Numbered from the stretch's first letter, positions 17,167-25,765 are shown. The stretch is DNA of 64,000 nucleotides from Sphingopyxis macrogoltabida (GCF_001314325.1 NZ_CP009429.1:3410501-3474500); one strand, 5' to 3'. A program made the numbers and translations. Notes: a model not told the origin generated them from the sequence alone.

Positions 17167-18156
17167 ATGACTGCTCCCGTTCGCGAGAATCTCTCCGGCC
17201 TCGACCTGCGCGCCGAAATCGACCGCCTCCGCAAGGAGCGCAACGCCGTCATCCTCGCGCATTATTATCAGAAGCCCGAGATTCAGGATCTCGCCGATTT
17301 CGTCGGCGACAGCCTCGAACTGTCGCGCAAGGCGGCCGACACCGACGCCGACGTCATCGCGTTCTGCGGGGTCAAGTTCATGGCCGAGACGGCGAAGATC
17401 CTCAGCCCGCAGAAGACGGTGATCCTGCCCGACATGGATGCCGGGTGCAGTCTCGAGGACAGTTGCCCGCCCGAACAGTTCAAACGCTTCCGCGAAGCAC
17501 ATCCCGACCATATTGCGCTGACCTACATCAACTGCTCGGCGGCGGTGAAGGCGCTCTCCGATGTCATCGTCACCTCGTCGAGCGCCGAAACGATCATCAG
17601 CCAGATCCCGCCCGAACAGAAGATCATCTTCGGTCCCGACCGCCATCTCGGCGGCTATCTCAACCGCAAGTTCGGGCGCGAGATGCTGCTGTGGCCGGGC
17701 GTGTGCATCGTCCACGAGGCGTTCAGCGAGACCGAGCTCTTGAAGCTGAAGGCGCAGCACCCGGACGCGCCGGTCGCCGCGCACCCCGAATGCCCGCCGC
17801 ACATCATCGACCACGCCGATTATGTCGGCTCGACGAGCGGCATATTGCAGTTCGCGAAGAGCTTTCCCGGCGACACGCTGATCGTCGCGACTGAGCCGCA
17901 CATCATCCACCAGATGGAACTCGCGCTGCCCGGGAAGACGTTCATTGGCGCGCCCGGGGCCGACGGCAACTGCAACTGCAACATCTGCCCGTATATGGCG
18001 CTCAACACGATGGAAAAGCTGTACATCGCGCTGCGCGACCTCGAACCTCGGATCGAGATGGAGGAAGGGCTGCGCCTCGCCGCGCGCAAGAGCCTCGACC
18101 GCATGCTCGAAATGGCGTCGGGGACGATCGGCAAGGGCGATCTCGGCAAGCGATAG
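17167..18156 (+). CDS. nadA: Quinolinate synthase A
   Basis: 329 residues. NadA condenses iminoaspartate with dihydroxyacetone phosphate to give quinolinate in de novo NAD synthesis and needs a [4Fe-4S] cluster. The three expected cluster Cys regions are present: TYINCSAAVKAL, LLWPGVCIVHEAF and NCNCNICPYMALN. The N-terminal VILAHYYQKPEIQD and the PAHPECPPHIIDHADYVGSTSG-like block (here VAAHPECPPHIIDHADYVG) are characteristic. nadB and nadC are not adjacent. Confidence 0.97.
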   Translation: MTAPVRENLSGLDLRAEIDRLRKERNAVILAHYYQKPEIQDLADFVGDSLELSRKAADTDADVIAFCGVKFMAETAKILSPQKTVILPDMDAGCSLEDSCPPEQFKRFREAHPDHIALTYINCSAAVKALSDVIVTSSSAETIISQIPPEQKIIFGPDRHLGGYLNRKFGREMLLWPGVCIVHEAFSETELLKLKAQHPDAPVAAHPECPPHIIDHADYVGSTSGILQFAKSFPGDTLIVATEPHIIHQMELALPGKTFIGAPGADGNCNCNICPYMALNTMEKLYIALRDLEPRIEMEEGLRLAARKSLDRMLEMASGTIGKGDLGKR

Positions 18157-18285
18157 GCGGTCCGGCCCTGCTGCCGGTTGCCTTCGGGCAAAAAAGCCAT
18201 AGGTTCCAACGACCGGGGCCCGAGTCCCGCCGCTCCGGCGGGCGCCTGATGGCGGTTGCTTGCGCCCCCGAAGGAGGTAGGTCGC

Positions 18286-19479
18286 ATGGCTCAAGACTGG
18301 CTGGCTGATGTCCGCAAATATGCCGCCGACGCCGATGAAAAGGTGGTCGCGGCAATCGTCAAATATCTGGGCATCGCGCTCAGAAAGGTCGATTCCTCGC
18401 TCGTTTCCTTTACCGACAAGAAGGAAACCGACCGGGTTCGGGAGAATTTCCTCAAAAAGAAGCTCGGCCTGACGCACGATGACGCGACGCTCGACGCCGC
18501 GATTGCCGGGGTCGGCGAGCGAATGAAGGGCGATCGGACCAAGAACCGCGTTACCGTCTATTATCTGCTCGCCGAACATTTCGGGCTCCTGACGCTGTTC
18601 GGCGGGGTCGCGGGCGCCGCTGCCGGCGCCGCAGGGCTTGCCGGAGCGGCCGGCGCTGCTGCGGGCCTGGCCGGATCGCCGAAGGGTGACGGCGGCGGCG
18701 TAGACACCAATGGCGGCGCCAAGGCGGACGACCCCGCCCCGGCACTCGACGCGCCGCTTGCGGCTGCCGCGCTGGGTGCGGCCGGAGCGGCGGCGGCGAC
18801 TCCTGCCGCCGCGGCGCCACCGCCCGCGCCGGAGCCTGTGCCGCCTCCCCCGCCTCCCCCGCCTCCACCACCGCCGCCCTCCGCAGCGCCGGCCACGCCG
18901 CAGGCCGCCTATTCGGCGCCCGAGGAGACTCCCGGCGGCGGCGGCATGGGCTGGCTGCCGTGGCTGCTGCTTGCGCTGCTCCTGCTTGCGCTGATCTTCT
19001 TCGGCATGCGCTATTGCTCGAAACAGGAAGCGCCCGTCACGCCGACCGGCGACGCCATCGCGATCAGCGAAACCGCGACGCCCTCGGCCGGCGACGCCAT
19101 ACCGGCTCCCGCCGCGGCGATTCCCGAGGGCGCGGGCGTGATCGCGGCGGAGCGCGAAGGCAAGCCGATGCTGACGGTCTATTTCGACACCGGCAAATCG
19201 GTGGTGTCGAACGACCTGTCGACCGCGGCAGCGGCGGTGAAGACCTATCTCGAAGGCAATCCTGCGGCGACGCTCGCCGTATCGGGCTATAACGATCCGA
19301 CGGGCAACGCCGCCGCCAATGCCGAACTGTCGAAGAACCGCGCGCAGAGCGTCAAGGCGGCGCTCGAAAAGCTGGGCATCGCCGCCGACAAGGTGGTGCT
19401 CGAAAAACCCGCCGAGACGACGACGACCGGGACCGACAATGCCGCGGCGCGCCGCGTCGAGGTGACCGTCAAGGGTTAG
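18286..19479 (+). CDS. DUF2853-OmpA fusion protein (cytoplasmic DUF2853, one TM, periplasmic OmpA-like domain)
   Basis: 397 residues from the ATG at 18286, which has a GGAGG site just upstream. Residues ~1-105 match DUF2853 (DWLADVRKYAADADEKVV, DSSLVSFTDKKETDRVRENF, KGDRTKNRVTVYYLLAEHFG). An Ala/Gly-rich stretch and a polyproline linker (about 180-205) follow, then one transmembrane helix (221-243) and a C-terminal OmpA-like domain (MLTVYFDTGKSVVSNDLS, NAELSKNRAQSVKAAL, AARRVEVTVKG) expected to bind peptidoglycan. There is no signal peptide, so DUF2853 should face the cytoplasm. DUF2853 is usually a free-standing small protein, so the fusion is notable. It is followed by a strong terminator. 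Confidence 0.88.
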   Translation: MAQDWLADVRKYAADADEKVVAAIVKYLGIALRKVDSSLVSFTDKKETDRVRENFLKKKLGLTHDDATLDAAIAGVGERMKGDRTKNRVTVYYLLAEHFGLLTLFGGVAGAAAGAAGLAGAAGAAAGLAGSPKGDGGGVDTNGGAKADDPAPALDAPLAAAALGAAGAAAATPAAAAPPPAPEPVPPPPPPPPPPPPPSAAPATPQAAYSAPEETPGGGGMGWLPWLLLALLLLALIFFGMRYCSKQEAPVTPTGDAIAISETATPSAGDAIPAPAAAIPEGAGVIAAEREGKPMLTVYFDTGKSVVSNDLSTAAAAVKTYLEGNPAATLAVSGYNDPTGNAAANAELSKNRAQSVKAALEKLGIAADKVVLEKPAETTTTGTDNAAARRVEVTVKG

Positions 19480-19500
19480 TCGGTCCTTCGGACGAAATGG

Positions 19501-19529
19501 AAGCGGAGCCTTCGGGCTCCGCTTTTTTT
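19501..19529 (+). terminator. Rho-independent terminator
   Basis: A perfect 10-bp stem (AAGCGGAGCC/GGCTCCGCTT) with a TTCG tetraloop runs straight into a T-tract. It lies 21 bp after the stop of the DUF2853-OmpA gene. Confidence 0.92.
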
Positions 19530-20275
19530 GCGCCGCCGGTCTCCTTCGAGTCGCTGTCGTCCCGATGTCGAAAAGCGGCCGGTGCGACTCGCGGCCACCG
19601 CAAAGTTGGCGCATTTCGAATCCGAAAATGTTGCGCCGCTGTTACAAAAATGCTGCGCAGCAAAGGCTTGTTGCTAATGCCGGACTTATCCACAAGCGCG
19701 ACGGTTTGGGCGCCGCATTGCGATGCTTTTTTGTTGGCGGCCCCGCGGCTTCATGTCAGCTTCAAATCATCGGACGACAGAGACGTCGACCCGCCGGGAC
19801 ATTAAGGGTGGTTGCAAGACTAGCCGGAAGAGAACGGATCGGACTGACGAGGAAATCGAACGATAGCTTGATCACGGAACGCAGCGATTCCCACGAGTTG
19901 AGGCGGACCCGATCGAGTACAGGAAGACAGCCCATCGCTTGGACAGCGATTGCTTCGGCAGACGCAAGAAGAGATGATGAAGAGTTTTCCAGGTGCGGCC
20001 GGCCCCCGAAAGGGGGCCGACCAAACCGTCGCCGGACTGTTACGGCGCGTGCGAAGACGCATCGTTTTGCGGGCTGCTGATCGCAAGAACAGCGGACCGG
20101 GATGAGGCGGATCGCCGCCACTGGAGCAAGACCGGATAGTGGGGGTTGGCAGCGATGCCGGCCCCCATTTCGTATGCGCTCCGCTCGCGGTGGCCGCGCG
20201 TCTGGCCGCCCACGACGGCGGCTCGGCAGCTTTCGGCCGATTGCAGTCGTTCCTCGCGAATGGCACGCTGAATGG
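19530..20275. other. Gene-free interval, less GC-rich than its flanks
   Basis: About 745 bp. Open frames on both strands here have no protein-like composition or recognisable motif. Two features stand out: a perfect 9-base DnaA-box sequence TTATCCACA at 19686-19694, and an 8-bp perfect stem with a GAAA tetraloop (20000-20019). Neither is enough to name an origin or an RNA gene. No tRNA-, tmRNA-, RNase P- or SRP-like signature was seen. Confidence 0.5.
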
Positions 20276-20536
20276 ATGGGTCGCCGAACTCCAATCCGAT
20301 TCGCCGTCAAGCCCGAGAGCGAGATGGAAGCCGTTGCTTATGTCCGCGAACGGGGATTTGAACCTAGCGAGATCGAGCGTGACGAACACGGCTTTGTCTA
20401 CCTAGTGTTTTCTCCGCTACCGGACAGCCAATGCCGCACTTTGGCGCAGGCGCTGCCAATCCATCTAAGTGCGAAGATTGGCTTCGCGATGAATGGCGCG
20501 CCACCGTTTACAACGCCCGACCAAAATGACCGCTAA
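20276..20536 (+). CDS. Hypothetical small protein
   Basis: 86 residues from the ATG at 20276; the frame is open further upstream but the composition there is not protein-like. The central part (MEAVAYVRERGFEPSEIERDEHGFVYLVFSP) looks like a genuine soluble alpha/beta protein. No family was recognised, no strong ribosome site is seen, and the region is less GC-rich than the flanks. The start is uncertain. Confidence 0.4.
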   Translation: MGRRTPIRFAVKPESEMEAVAYVRERGFEPSEIERDEHGFVYLVFSPLPDSQCRTLAQALPIHLSAKIGFAMNGAPPFTTPDQNDR

Positions 20537-20634
20537 CCGACCGCTTTATGCCGTTCAGATCAGAAATTTCTCTTCCCACTAGCGGACGCCGTAAATGGTA
20601 GGCTACCGCCCGCCATCAGGAGAGCCTATTACGC

Positions 20635-20940
20635 ATGAAAATTCGGAAGATCATTGGCCGATGGACAAAACGCGAGGAGAGCGCTCTCAGCCATCAGTTT
20701 CACGGCAAGTCTGCCGATGATCGGTTCCGTGGGTTGCGACGATCCGAGCGAAATGAAGCGAAGCTATTTATTTTGGCGTTTGCTCCGGCGATTTTGACCA
20801 CACCCTTCATCGGGAAGTGGTCCGATGCCTCATTTTTAGGCAAATCTATTATGGTGGCATCCGGTCTTTGGATGATCGGGGTTCTCTTGGTTGGAGGATA
20901 TCTGTTGTTCAGGTCTATCTATCGGACAACACACAAATGA
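20635..20940 (+). CDS. Hypothetical membrane protein
   Basis: 101 residues with an AGGAGA site ten bases before the ATG. The basic, charged N-terminal half (KIIGRWTKREESALSHQFHG) is followed by two hydrophobic helices (LFILAFAPAILTTPFIG and IMVASGLWMIGVLLVGGYLLF) and a basic tail. Codon use is more AT-rich than in neighbouring genes, suggesting recent acquisition. No family was recognised. Confidence 0.6.
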   Translation: MKIRKIIGRWTKREESALSHQFHGKSADDRFRGLRRSERNEAKLFILAFAPAILTTPFIGKWSDASFLGKSIMVASGLWMIGVLLVGGYLLFRSIYRTTHK

Positions 20941-21092
20941 TCTGACCGAAAGCTGCCATTCCCCTCCCCATCCCAAACCAAACACACACCGACAAGGCAG
21001 CACGGGAGAAGCGAGTGGACGCGCCACTCCCTTCCCCCGCCCCTGCCGCCGACCTCACCGGGGACGAAGGTCGGCGTCGAAACTCCGGAAAT

Positions 21093-22811
21093 TCAGTCGC
21101 CCGATTTTTCCGTTTCGGCGATCGCCTTGTCCAGATCGGCCGCCACCTTGGCGCGCATCGTGTCGGACATCGCTCCGTCGCTTTGGCGGAGATTGTCGCG
21201 CGCCTTCTTCAGCGCCGAAAGCCGCGCCGCCTTGCCGCCGGGCCCATCCGCGCAGGCGATCATCACAAAACGGCTGCGCTTGCCGCCGTCGCTTTCCTCG
21301 CGGTCGACTGCCGGCGGGGCGCTGCCGTCGCCGCAGCGGGCGATCGCCATCGCCTGCCCGCGTACCGGCGCCCATCCGGCGGCAGGCATCGGCGGCATCG
21401 GCGGCATCGGGGGGAGCGGCGCCAGTGCGGTGCGGAAGCGCGCCTTGCGCTTCGCCTCCAGCTTGTCGGCGATCGCCTCGGCGCGGGTGCCGGTGATGCC
21501 CTGTTCCTTCAGTGTCGCGACGATATCGCTGCGCGACAGGCCGCCCGGCATCGCGAATTCCAGATGACGGACGCCCGTCGCGCCCCTGTCCCCGGTGCTG
21601 CCCCTGTCGCCGGTGCTGTTGCTGTCGTCGCCGCTTTCGCGGATCGTGACGCGCCGTACCTCTCGCTTCGAACCATCGTCGGACGTCCAGACCTGTTCGG
21701 TCACGCCGTCCTTGCCCGAGGTGACGAGCATCACCCCGTGCGGCGCATCGGGCGCCGCCGGGGCCTCGGGCGGCAACGGCGCATCGGGCGGCAGCGGAGC
21801 TGCGGGCGGTGGCGGGGGTGCCGGGGGTTCGGGCATGTCCACGGACTGCACGCTCGCGCTCGCGATCCCGGCGGGGACGAGGGTCGCCGTCGTCGCAAGG
21901 ACGCCGAGCGCCACGCCGCCGACGAGCAGCCGTCCCGCGAGACCGCGCCGTTTCGAGATATCCTGTCGCATCAACATCGTCAGCCTCTCCTGCAGATTGT
22001 CGTGCACCGCCATCGGCGCAGCTAGCGACAGCCGCGCGCCCACCGCCGCCTTGGCGATCGCCGTGGCATAGCGGGCGGTGCGTATGTCGCGCGGCGCCGC
22101 GTCGGCCCCACAACCCACCATGGTCAGCACCCGCGCGTCGCACGCCGCTTCCTGGTCGAAGCGGAAGGCGCGGAGCGCGCGCCAGGCGAAGGGATTGAAC
22201 CATTGCGCCGCGAGCAGCACCAGCGCAGCCGCATTCGCCCACAGGTCGCCGTGACGGTGGTGGGTCAGTTCATGGTCGATCGCGAGCGCGCGTTCCTCGG
22301 CGGCATAGCGCGCGAAGAAATCGCGCGGCACCGCAACATAAGGACGGAGCAGGCCGAAAGCGACCGGGCCGTCGACGGCCTCGCTCATGACCAGCCGGAC
22401 CTTGCCGACCGCTTCGAGTTCGACCCCGCCGCGCAGCACTGCCGCCCGAAAACGGTGGTGCGCCAGCAGCGCGCTGACCAGCACCGCGACCGCCCCCGCC
22501 GCCCACAGAGCGAACAGCAGCGGCACGGCATCGGCCATCGACCAGACTGGCGCATCGGCCGCCGAAACGACGGTGGTCACCGGCGCGACCGTGGCGAGCA
22601 GCGCCGTGTCGACCGGCACCGTCACGACGGGATCCGCGAACGGCAGCGGCGGCAGGATCAGGCGCAGCGCCGGAACCAGCCACAGCGCATAGGTCAGCCG
22701 CGGTCCGAAATGGCGCGCGAAGGGTTTGCGGACGATCAGCACCGCCAGCACGAGGATGGCGGTGGCGAACATCGTGTCGCCCCAGGCCTGCATCAGCACT
22801 GCGGCGCTCAT
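21093..22811 (-). CDS. M56 family metallopeptidase (BlaR1/MecR1-like signal transducer)
   Basis: 572 residues. Four or so N-terminal membrane helices surround the cytoplasmic zinc-protease motif HELTHHRHGDLW (residues ~180-191; HExxH), then LRAFRFDQEAACDARVL, as in BlaR1/MecR1. After the last helix (GVALGVLATTATLVPAGIAS) comes a long Pro-rich region (PEPPAPPPPPAAPLPPDAP) and an acidic/basic helical C-terminus. There is no penicillin-binding sensor domain, so the inducing signal is unknown. Its ATG overlaps the stop of the BlaI-like repressor gene by four bases. In the known systems activation of this protease leads to cleavage of the repressor. Confidence 0.9.
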   Translation of the reverse strand: MSAAVLMQAWGDTMFATAILVLAVLIVRKPFARHFGPRLTYALWLVPALRLILPPLPFADPVVTVPVDTALLATVAPVTTVVSAADAPVWSMADAVPLLFALWAAGAVAVLVSALLAHHRFRAAVLRGGVELEAVGKVRLVMSEAVDGPVAFGLLRPYVAVPRDFFARYAAEERALAIDHELTHHRHGDLWANAAALVLLAAQWFNPFAWRALRAFRFDQEAACDARVLTMVGCGADAAPRDIRTARYATAIAKAAVGARLSLAAPMAVHDNLQERLTMLMRQDISKRRGLAGRLLVGGVALGVLATTATLVPAGIASASVQSVDMPEPPAPPPPPAAPLPPDAPLPPEAPAAPDAPHGVMLVTSGKDGVTEQVWTSDDGSKREVRRVTIRESGDDSNSTGDRGSTGDRGATGVRHLEFAMPGGLSRSDIVATLKEQGITGTRAEAIADKLEAKRKARFRTALAPLPPMPPMPPMPAAGWAPVRGQAMAIARCGDGSAPPAVDREESDGGKRSRFVMIACADGPGGKAARLSALKKARDNLRQSDGAMSDTMRAKVAADLDKAIAETEKSGD

Positions 22812-23176
22812 GACTTGAGCTTCCGGAGCAACGCCTCGATTTCGGCGATATCGGTGTCGGTCAGCGCCTCGCGCTCGGCGAGATGCGCGATCATCGGGCT
22901 GACGCGCCCCCCGAACAGCCGGTCGACGAAGCGCTGCGATTCCTCGCCCACCGCGTCGGCGCGTTCGACCGCGGGGCGATAGAGATAGCGCCGGCCGTCG
23001 GCCTCCGCGGTGACGGCGCCTTTCTGGACCAGCCGCGCGAGCAGCGTCTTGACCGTCGCCTGCGTCCAGCCATTGACCTTGCCGATGCGCGTGGTGAGTT
23101 CGGCGGCGGTCTGCGGATTATCATCCCACAGCGCCGACAGCACCTGCATTTCCGACTCGCTTGCCCGTTCCGCCAT
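22808..23176 (-). CDS. BlaI/MecI/CopY family transcriptional repressor
   Basis: 122 residues. The winged-helix family signature is clear: SEMQVLSALWDDNPQTAAELT, VNGWTQATVKTLLARLVQKGAV, then DGRRYLYRPAVER and a helical dimerisation tail. It is co-transcribed with the M56 protease that presumably inactivates it. A perfect BlaI-type operator lies 38-53 bp upstream of its start, so autorepression is very likely. No beta-lactamase gene lies next to it; the L,D-transpeptidase gene upstream is a possible target. Confidence 0.94.
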   Translation of the reverse strand: MAERASESEMQVLSALWDDNPQTAAELTTRIGKVNGWTQATVKTLLARLVQKGAVTAEADGRRYLYRPAVERADAVGEESQRFVDRLFGGRVSPMIAHLAEREALTDTDIAEIEALLRKLKS

Positions 23177-23213
23177 ATCGAAAACCCCTCCGTCCGGCGT
23201 CGCCTCGCAACGC

Positions 23214-23229
23214 GACTACAAATGTAGTC
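23214..23229. promoter_or_regulatory. BlaI/MecI-type operator
   Basis: GACTACA-AA-TGTAGTC is a perfect 7-bp inverted repeat with a 2-bp spacer and contains the TACA...TGTA core recognised by BlaI/MecI repressors. It sits just upstream of the repressor gene. Confidence 0.8.
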
Positions 23230-23537
23230 AATGGCCTGAACGGCGGATGAATGATAGCGCGATCGAAGGTGTCGGAATATTTGACAAGCCGGAGCGGCGG
23301 TAAGATTTTGCTAACCAGCGTGTCCTGCCGGAATCCGTGTCCGCCCCAAACTGGCACGGCAATTGTATGGTATGAGATGTTCCCGAGTGTTCCGCTCAAG
23401 CGAGCGGCGGGGGACATCGGTCTGGTCCCTGATGTCCCCTGCCCTCACCGGGAAATCCCCACTTACCCCCGAAGCAGACGGGGGGCGGAGCGGCCGAAAG
23501 GCCCCGCCCCCCGGAAGCTCTTTCAGCAGCCCGAGTT
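23230..23537. other. Gene-free interval between the BlaI operator and the L,D-transpeptidase
   Basis: About 308 bp with no credible gene. It holds a perfect 9-bp inverted repeat GGGGACATC/GATGTCCCC (23410-23418, 23431-23439) with a 12-base loop, and the hairpin at 23480-23512 annotated separately. TTGACA at 23281 on the + strand has no well-spaced -10. Confidence 0.5.
23480..23512 (-). terminator. Strong hairpin after the L,D-transpeptidase gene
   Basis: A 9-bp G/C stem, a three-base bulge and a further 4-bp stem closed by a GAAA loop (as read on the + strand), starting about 26 bp past the stop of the minus-strand gene. There is no T-tract, so termination is likely but not certain. Confidence 0.45.
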
Positions 23538-24863
23538 CTATCCGTCGCGGCCGTAGACGTCGTTGCGGAAGGCGACACCGCGTTCGGTAGCAACGGCGGT
23601 TATATAGGTGAGGTAGACCGGCACCTGCACCGGCAACGCCACGGCCTGTTCGGGCGCCTTCGACTTCGTGCGGATCGACCGCTGCATCAGCCACTGGCCA
23701 AGCTCGGCGGCATTTTCCAGCCGGATGCAGCCGTTGCTGAAATGGCGGTCGGGTTTCGCGAGCAGGTCGCGCGCCGGCGTGTCGTGCAGGTAAATGCCTT
23801 CCTTGTTCGGGAAGAGGAATTTCACCTTGCCCATCGAATTGGCCCCGCCCGGCAATTCGCGCAGCCGCAGCACCTGCGACCCCGATGCCACCGCGTGCCA
23901 GTCGATTTCGGATTGGGACAGCTTGCGCGGATTGGGGCCCCAATCCGACAGCGCCTCCATCCGCAGCGAAGCGAGGCTGCGCCCCGCAAGGACCTTGGGC
24001 GCAATGCTTTTTTCGGCGAGATAGTCGGGGACGTTCCAATAGGGATTGAGGATCGCCCATTGCAGCTTGCCGGCGAGCATCGGCGTCTGCGTCTCGGGCG
24101 CGCCGACGACCACCTTCATCGTCCCCGCGCGCTTGCCGTCGCCATAATACCAGAGCTGCCCCGAAGAGGCATCGACGACGACATGGTGAACCCACGGCCC
24201 CGGCAGGACGCGCGCGCGGTCGAGGTTCAGGCGCAGGCGCGCCATCTCGGCCTTCGACGCCCCCTGTTTCTGCGCATGGCCGACGAGGCGGCGGAGGCGG
24301 ACATAATGTTCGCTCATCCAGCCCATATCGCCGACATAGGCGGTGAAGGACTTGGGAAAGGCGGCGGCGCGCAGCACCGTCAGCGTGTCGGGGCGCTTCG
24401 GTTTCAGCGCCTTGTCGGCATAGGTCATCTTCGCCTTGCCGGCGCCGCGCTGGTCGCGGACATAACGCGCGAAGGCATCGGACAGCGCGAGTTCGGCATC
24501 GGCCAGCGCCTGCGGATTGCCGGTTCTGGCCCGCGCGACCAAAGTGCGCAGTTCATCGACGTCGTAGGAAGAGGCTTTGAGGCCGTCGAGGCCGGCCGAG
24601 TCGAGATAAGCGACCAGCGTCGCCGCCTGCGGTCCCACGCCGCCCGGCCCGACCCACAGCGGCTTGAAGCCACGTTCGGCATAAAAGCGCCGGAGATCGC
24701 CGCCGGCTTCCGCGCGCATCGCATCGAGGACGGCGGCCGGAACCGGCGCCGCGCGCGCGGCCTTCGGCGCGGCGATCGCAGGCGGTTGGAATCCGACACC
24801 GAGCGCCAGCGCGATGAGGAACAGGGGAACGCGGCAGCGCCGCGTTCCCCGGCCATGCGGCAT
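23538..24863 (-). CDS. L,D-transpeptidase (YkuD/YcbB-type)
   Basis: 441 residues from the ATG at 24863; the longer open frame upstream lies over the lipoprotein gene. An N-terminal signal peptide (VPLFLIALALGVGFQPPAIAA) is followed by a peptidoglycan-binding-like helical region (FYAERGFKPLWVGPGG) and the YkuD catalytic domain with WAILNPYWNVPDYL, KEGIYLHDTP and the active-site motif HFSNGCIRL (Cys at ~379). Such enzymes make 3-3 cross-links in peptidoglycan or attach proteins to it. The start codon overlaps the stop of the small lipoprotein gene (TGATG), so the two are co-translated. Confidence 0.93.
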   Translation of the reverse strand: MPHGRGTRRCRVPLFLIALALGVGFQPPAIAAPKAARAAPVPAAVLDAMRAEAGGDLRRFYAERGFKPLWVGPGGVGPQAATLVAYLDSAGLDGLKASSYDVDELRTLVARARTGNPQALADAELALSDAFARYVRDQRGAGKAKMTYADKALKPKRPDTLTVLRAAAFPKSFTAYVGDMGWMSEHYVRLRRLVGHAQKQGASKAEMARLRLNLDRARVLPGPWVHHVVVDASSGQLWYYGDGKRAGTMKVVVGAPETQTPMLAGKLQWAILNPYWNVPDYLAEKSIAPKVLAGRSLASLRMEALSDWGPNPRKLSQSEIDWHAVASGSQVLRLRELPGGANSMGKVKFLFPNKEGIYLHDTPARDLLAKPDRHFSNGCIRLENAAELGQWLMQRSIRTKSKAPEQAVALPVQVPVYLTYITAVATERGVAFRNDVYGRDG

Positions 24864-25117
24864 CAGCCGCGTTCTCCGAGACGGGTCGGGGCGGGCGGCG
24901 GCGGGGGCGGCATCATCGGCGCGTTCGGATGATAGATGCCGTCGGCAGTGTAATAACCGTCGATAATCCCATCGCCGTCGCGATCGGCGGCGACGCTGCC
25001 GGGGACGGCGCCGGGCGGCGGAGGCGGCGCGGCAGCGACCTCCTCCTTCTGCGAGCAGGCCCCGAGCGCCATCGCTGCGGCGGCGGTCACGGTAAGGACA
25101 AGAGGTTTGAAACGCAT
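24863..25117 (-). CDS. Small lipoprotein with proline-rich ends and a DxDGDG Ca-binding-like motif
   Basis: 84 residues from the ATG at 25117, which follows an AAGGAG site; an upstream in-frame start lacks one. The lipobox LGAC is at about residues 17-20. The mature part has two polyproline stretches around DRDGDGIIDGYYTADGIYHP, a short loop resembling dockerin/EF-hand calcium sites. It is coupled to the L,D-transpeptidase gene, suggesting an envelope role. No named family was recognised. Confidence 0.75.
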   Translation of the reverse strand: MRFKPLVLTVTAAAAMALGACSQKEEVAAAPPPPPGAVPGSVAADRDGDGIIDGYYTADGIYHPNAPMMPPPPPPAPTRLGERG

Positions 25118-25274
25118 AGAGACCACTCCTTTTTTGGGCGCACAGAACTGCGGTCGCGCGCGAGAGTTCAACCCGGAGAAAGGTGCCTATGTTGCGGCGA
25201 GGCGTTGTCGGGCGCGGCCAAAGGTGCTTTTTGGACGATAGTTCGTGCAACCTTGCCGCTTATGCCGGCGCACT

Positions 25275-25715
25275 TCAATCGGCGGGAGCGCTGTCTTCGA
25301 TGCCGAACAGCGCCGCAAATGCCTGTCGCTTTCGCAGCAGGTCGGCGAGACTATAGCCGTCGAGCACCCGCATGAAGGCCGCGAGCGCTTCGGCGAGCGC
25401 GCCCGTCAGGCCGCAGGCGGGCGCGATGATGCAGCTTCCGCAATCGACGAGATCGAAGCCTTCCTCGGTATGGCGAACGACCGCCCCGACATTGATCTCC
25501 GCTGCCGGCCGGGCAAGGCGAACGCCGCCGAACCGGCCGCGCACGCTTTCCAGATAGCCGGCGTTCACCAGGTCGTTGACGACCTTCATCAAATGGTTCT
25601 GCGAAATGCCGTAGGCGCGCGAAATCTCCGAGATCGGGCTTAGCCGCTCACTGTCCTGCGCGCCCACATAGAGGAGCACGCGCATCGCATAGTCGGTGTA
25701 GCGCGTCAGGCGCAT
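25275..25715 (-). CDS. Rrf2 family regulator, NsrR-like
   Basis: 146 residues from the ATG at 25715 (MRLTRYTDYAMRVLLYVG), with GAGG upstream. The winged helix has the Rrf2 pattern (ISEISRAYGISQNHLMKVVNDLVNAGYLESVRGRFGGVRLA). Three Cys in DCGSCIIAPACGL fit the Fe-S ligand region of NsrR, the nitric-oxide sensor. It is divergent from two globin genes, the usual NsrR targets in NO detoxification, with ~100 bp of AT-rich DNA between them carrying dyads. Confidence 0.88.
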   Translation of the reverse strand: MRLTRYTDYAMRVLLYVGAQDSERLSPISEISRAYGISQNHLMKVVNDLVNAGYLESVRGRFGGVRLARPAAEINVGAVVRHTEEGFDLVDCGSCIIAPACGLTGALAEALAAFMRVLDGYSLADLLRKRQAFAALFGIEDSAPAD

Positions 25716-25748
25716 CGCAATCCTCGAAAGCCGCTTCAATCAGATAAT

Positions 25749-25765
25749 ATGCATTTTTGTTGCAT
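25749..25765. promoter_or_regulatory. Candidate NsrR-type operator
   Basis: ATGCA and TGCAT arms seven bases apart lie in an AT-rich stretch upstream of both the NsrR-like gene and the globins; a related ACATGCGCAT...ACATG pattern follows at about 25783-25803. Known NsrR sites contain ATGCAT/ATACAT-like half-sites, so the match is suggestive. Confidence 0.45.

Noticed and set aside
16420..19614. 1,064-codon minus-strand open frame across the membrane protein, nadA and the DUF2853-OmpA gene
   Set aside because: It crosses three well-supported + strand genes and a terminator; low-complexity Arg/Gly/Asp composition.
19686..19694. Replication origin suggested by a perfect DnaA-box 9-mer
   Set aside because: Only one box was noticed, with no AT-rich unwinding region, dnaA, hemE or parAB nearby. 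A single 9-mer can occur by chance in 64 kb.
19565..20080. Possible 171-residue protein in the gene-poor interval
   Set aside because: Arg/Ser-rich with no hydrophobic core, no ribosome site, and equally long open frames overlap it on other frames.
23311..24195. 294-codon minus-strand open frame overlapping the L,D-transpeptidase gene in another frame
   Set aside because: Out of frame with the catalytic domain; Arg/Gly-rich shadow that runs through the intergenic hairpins.
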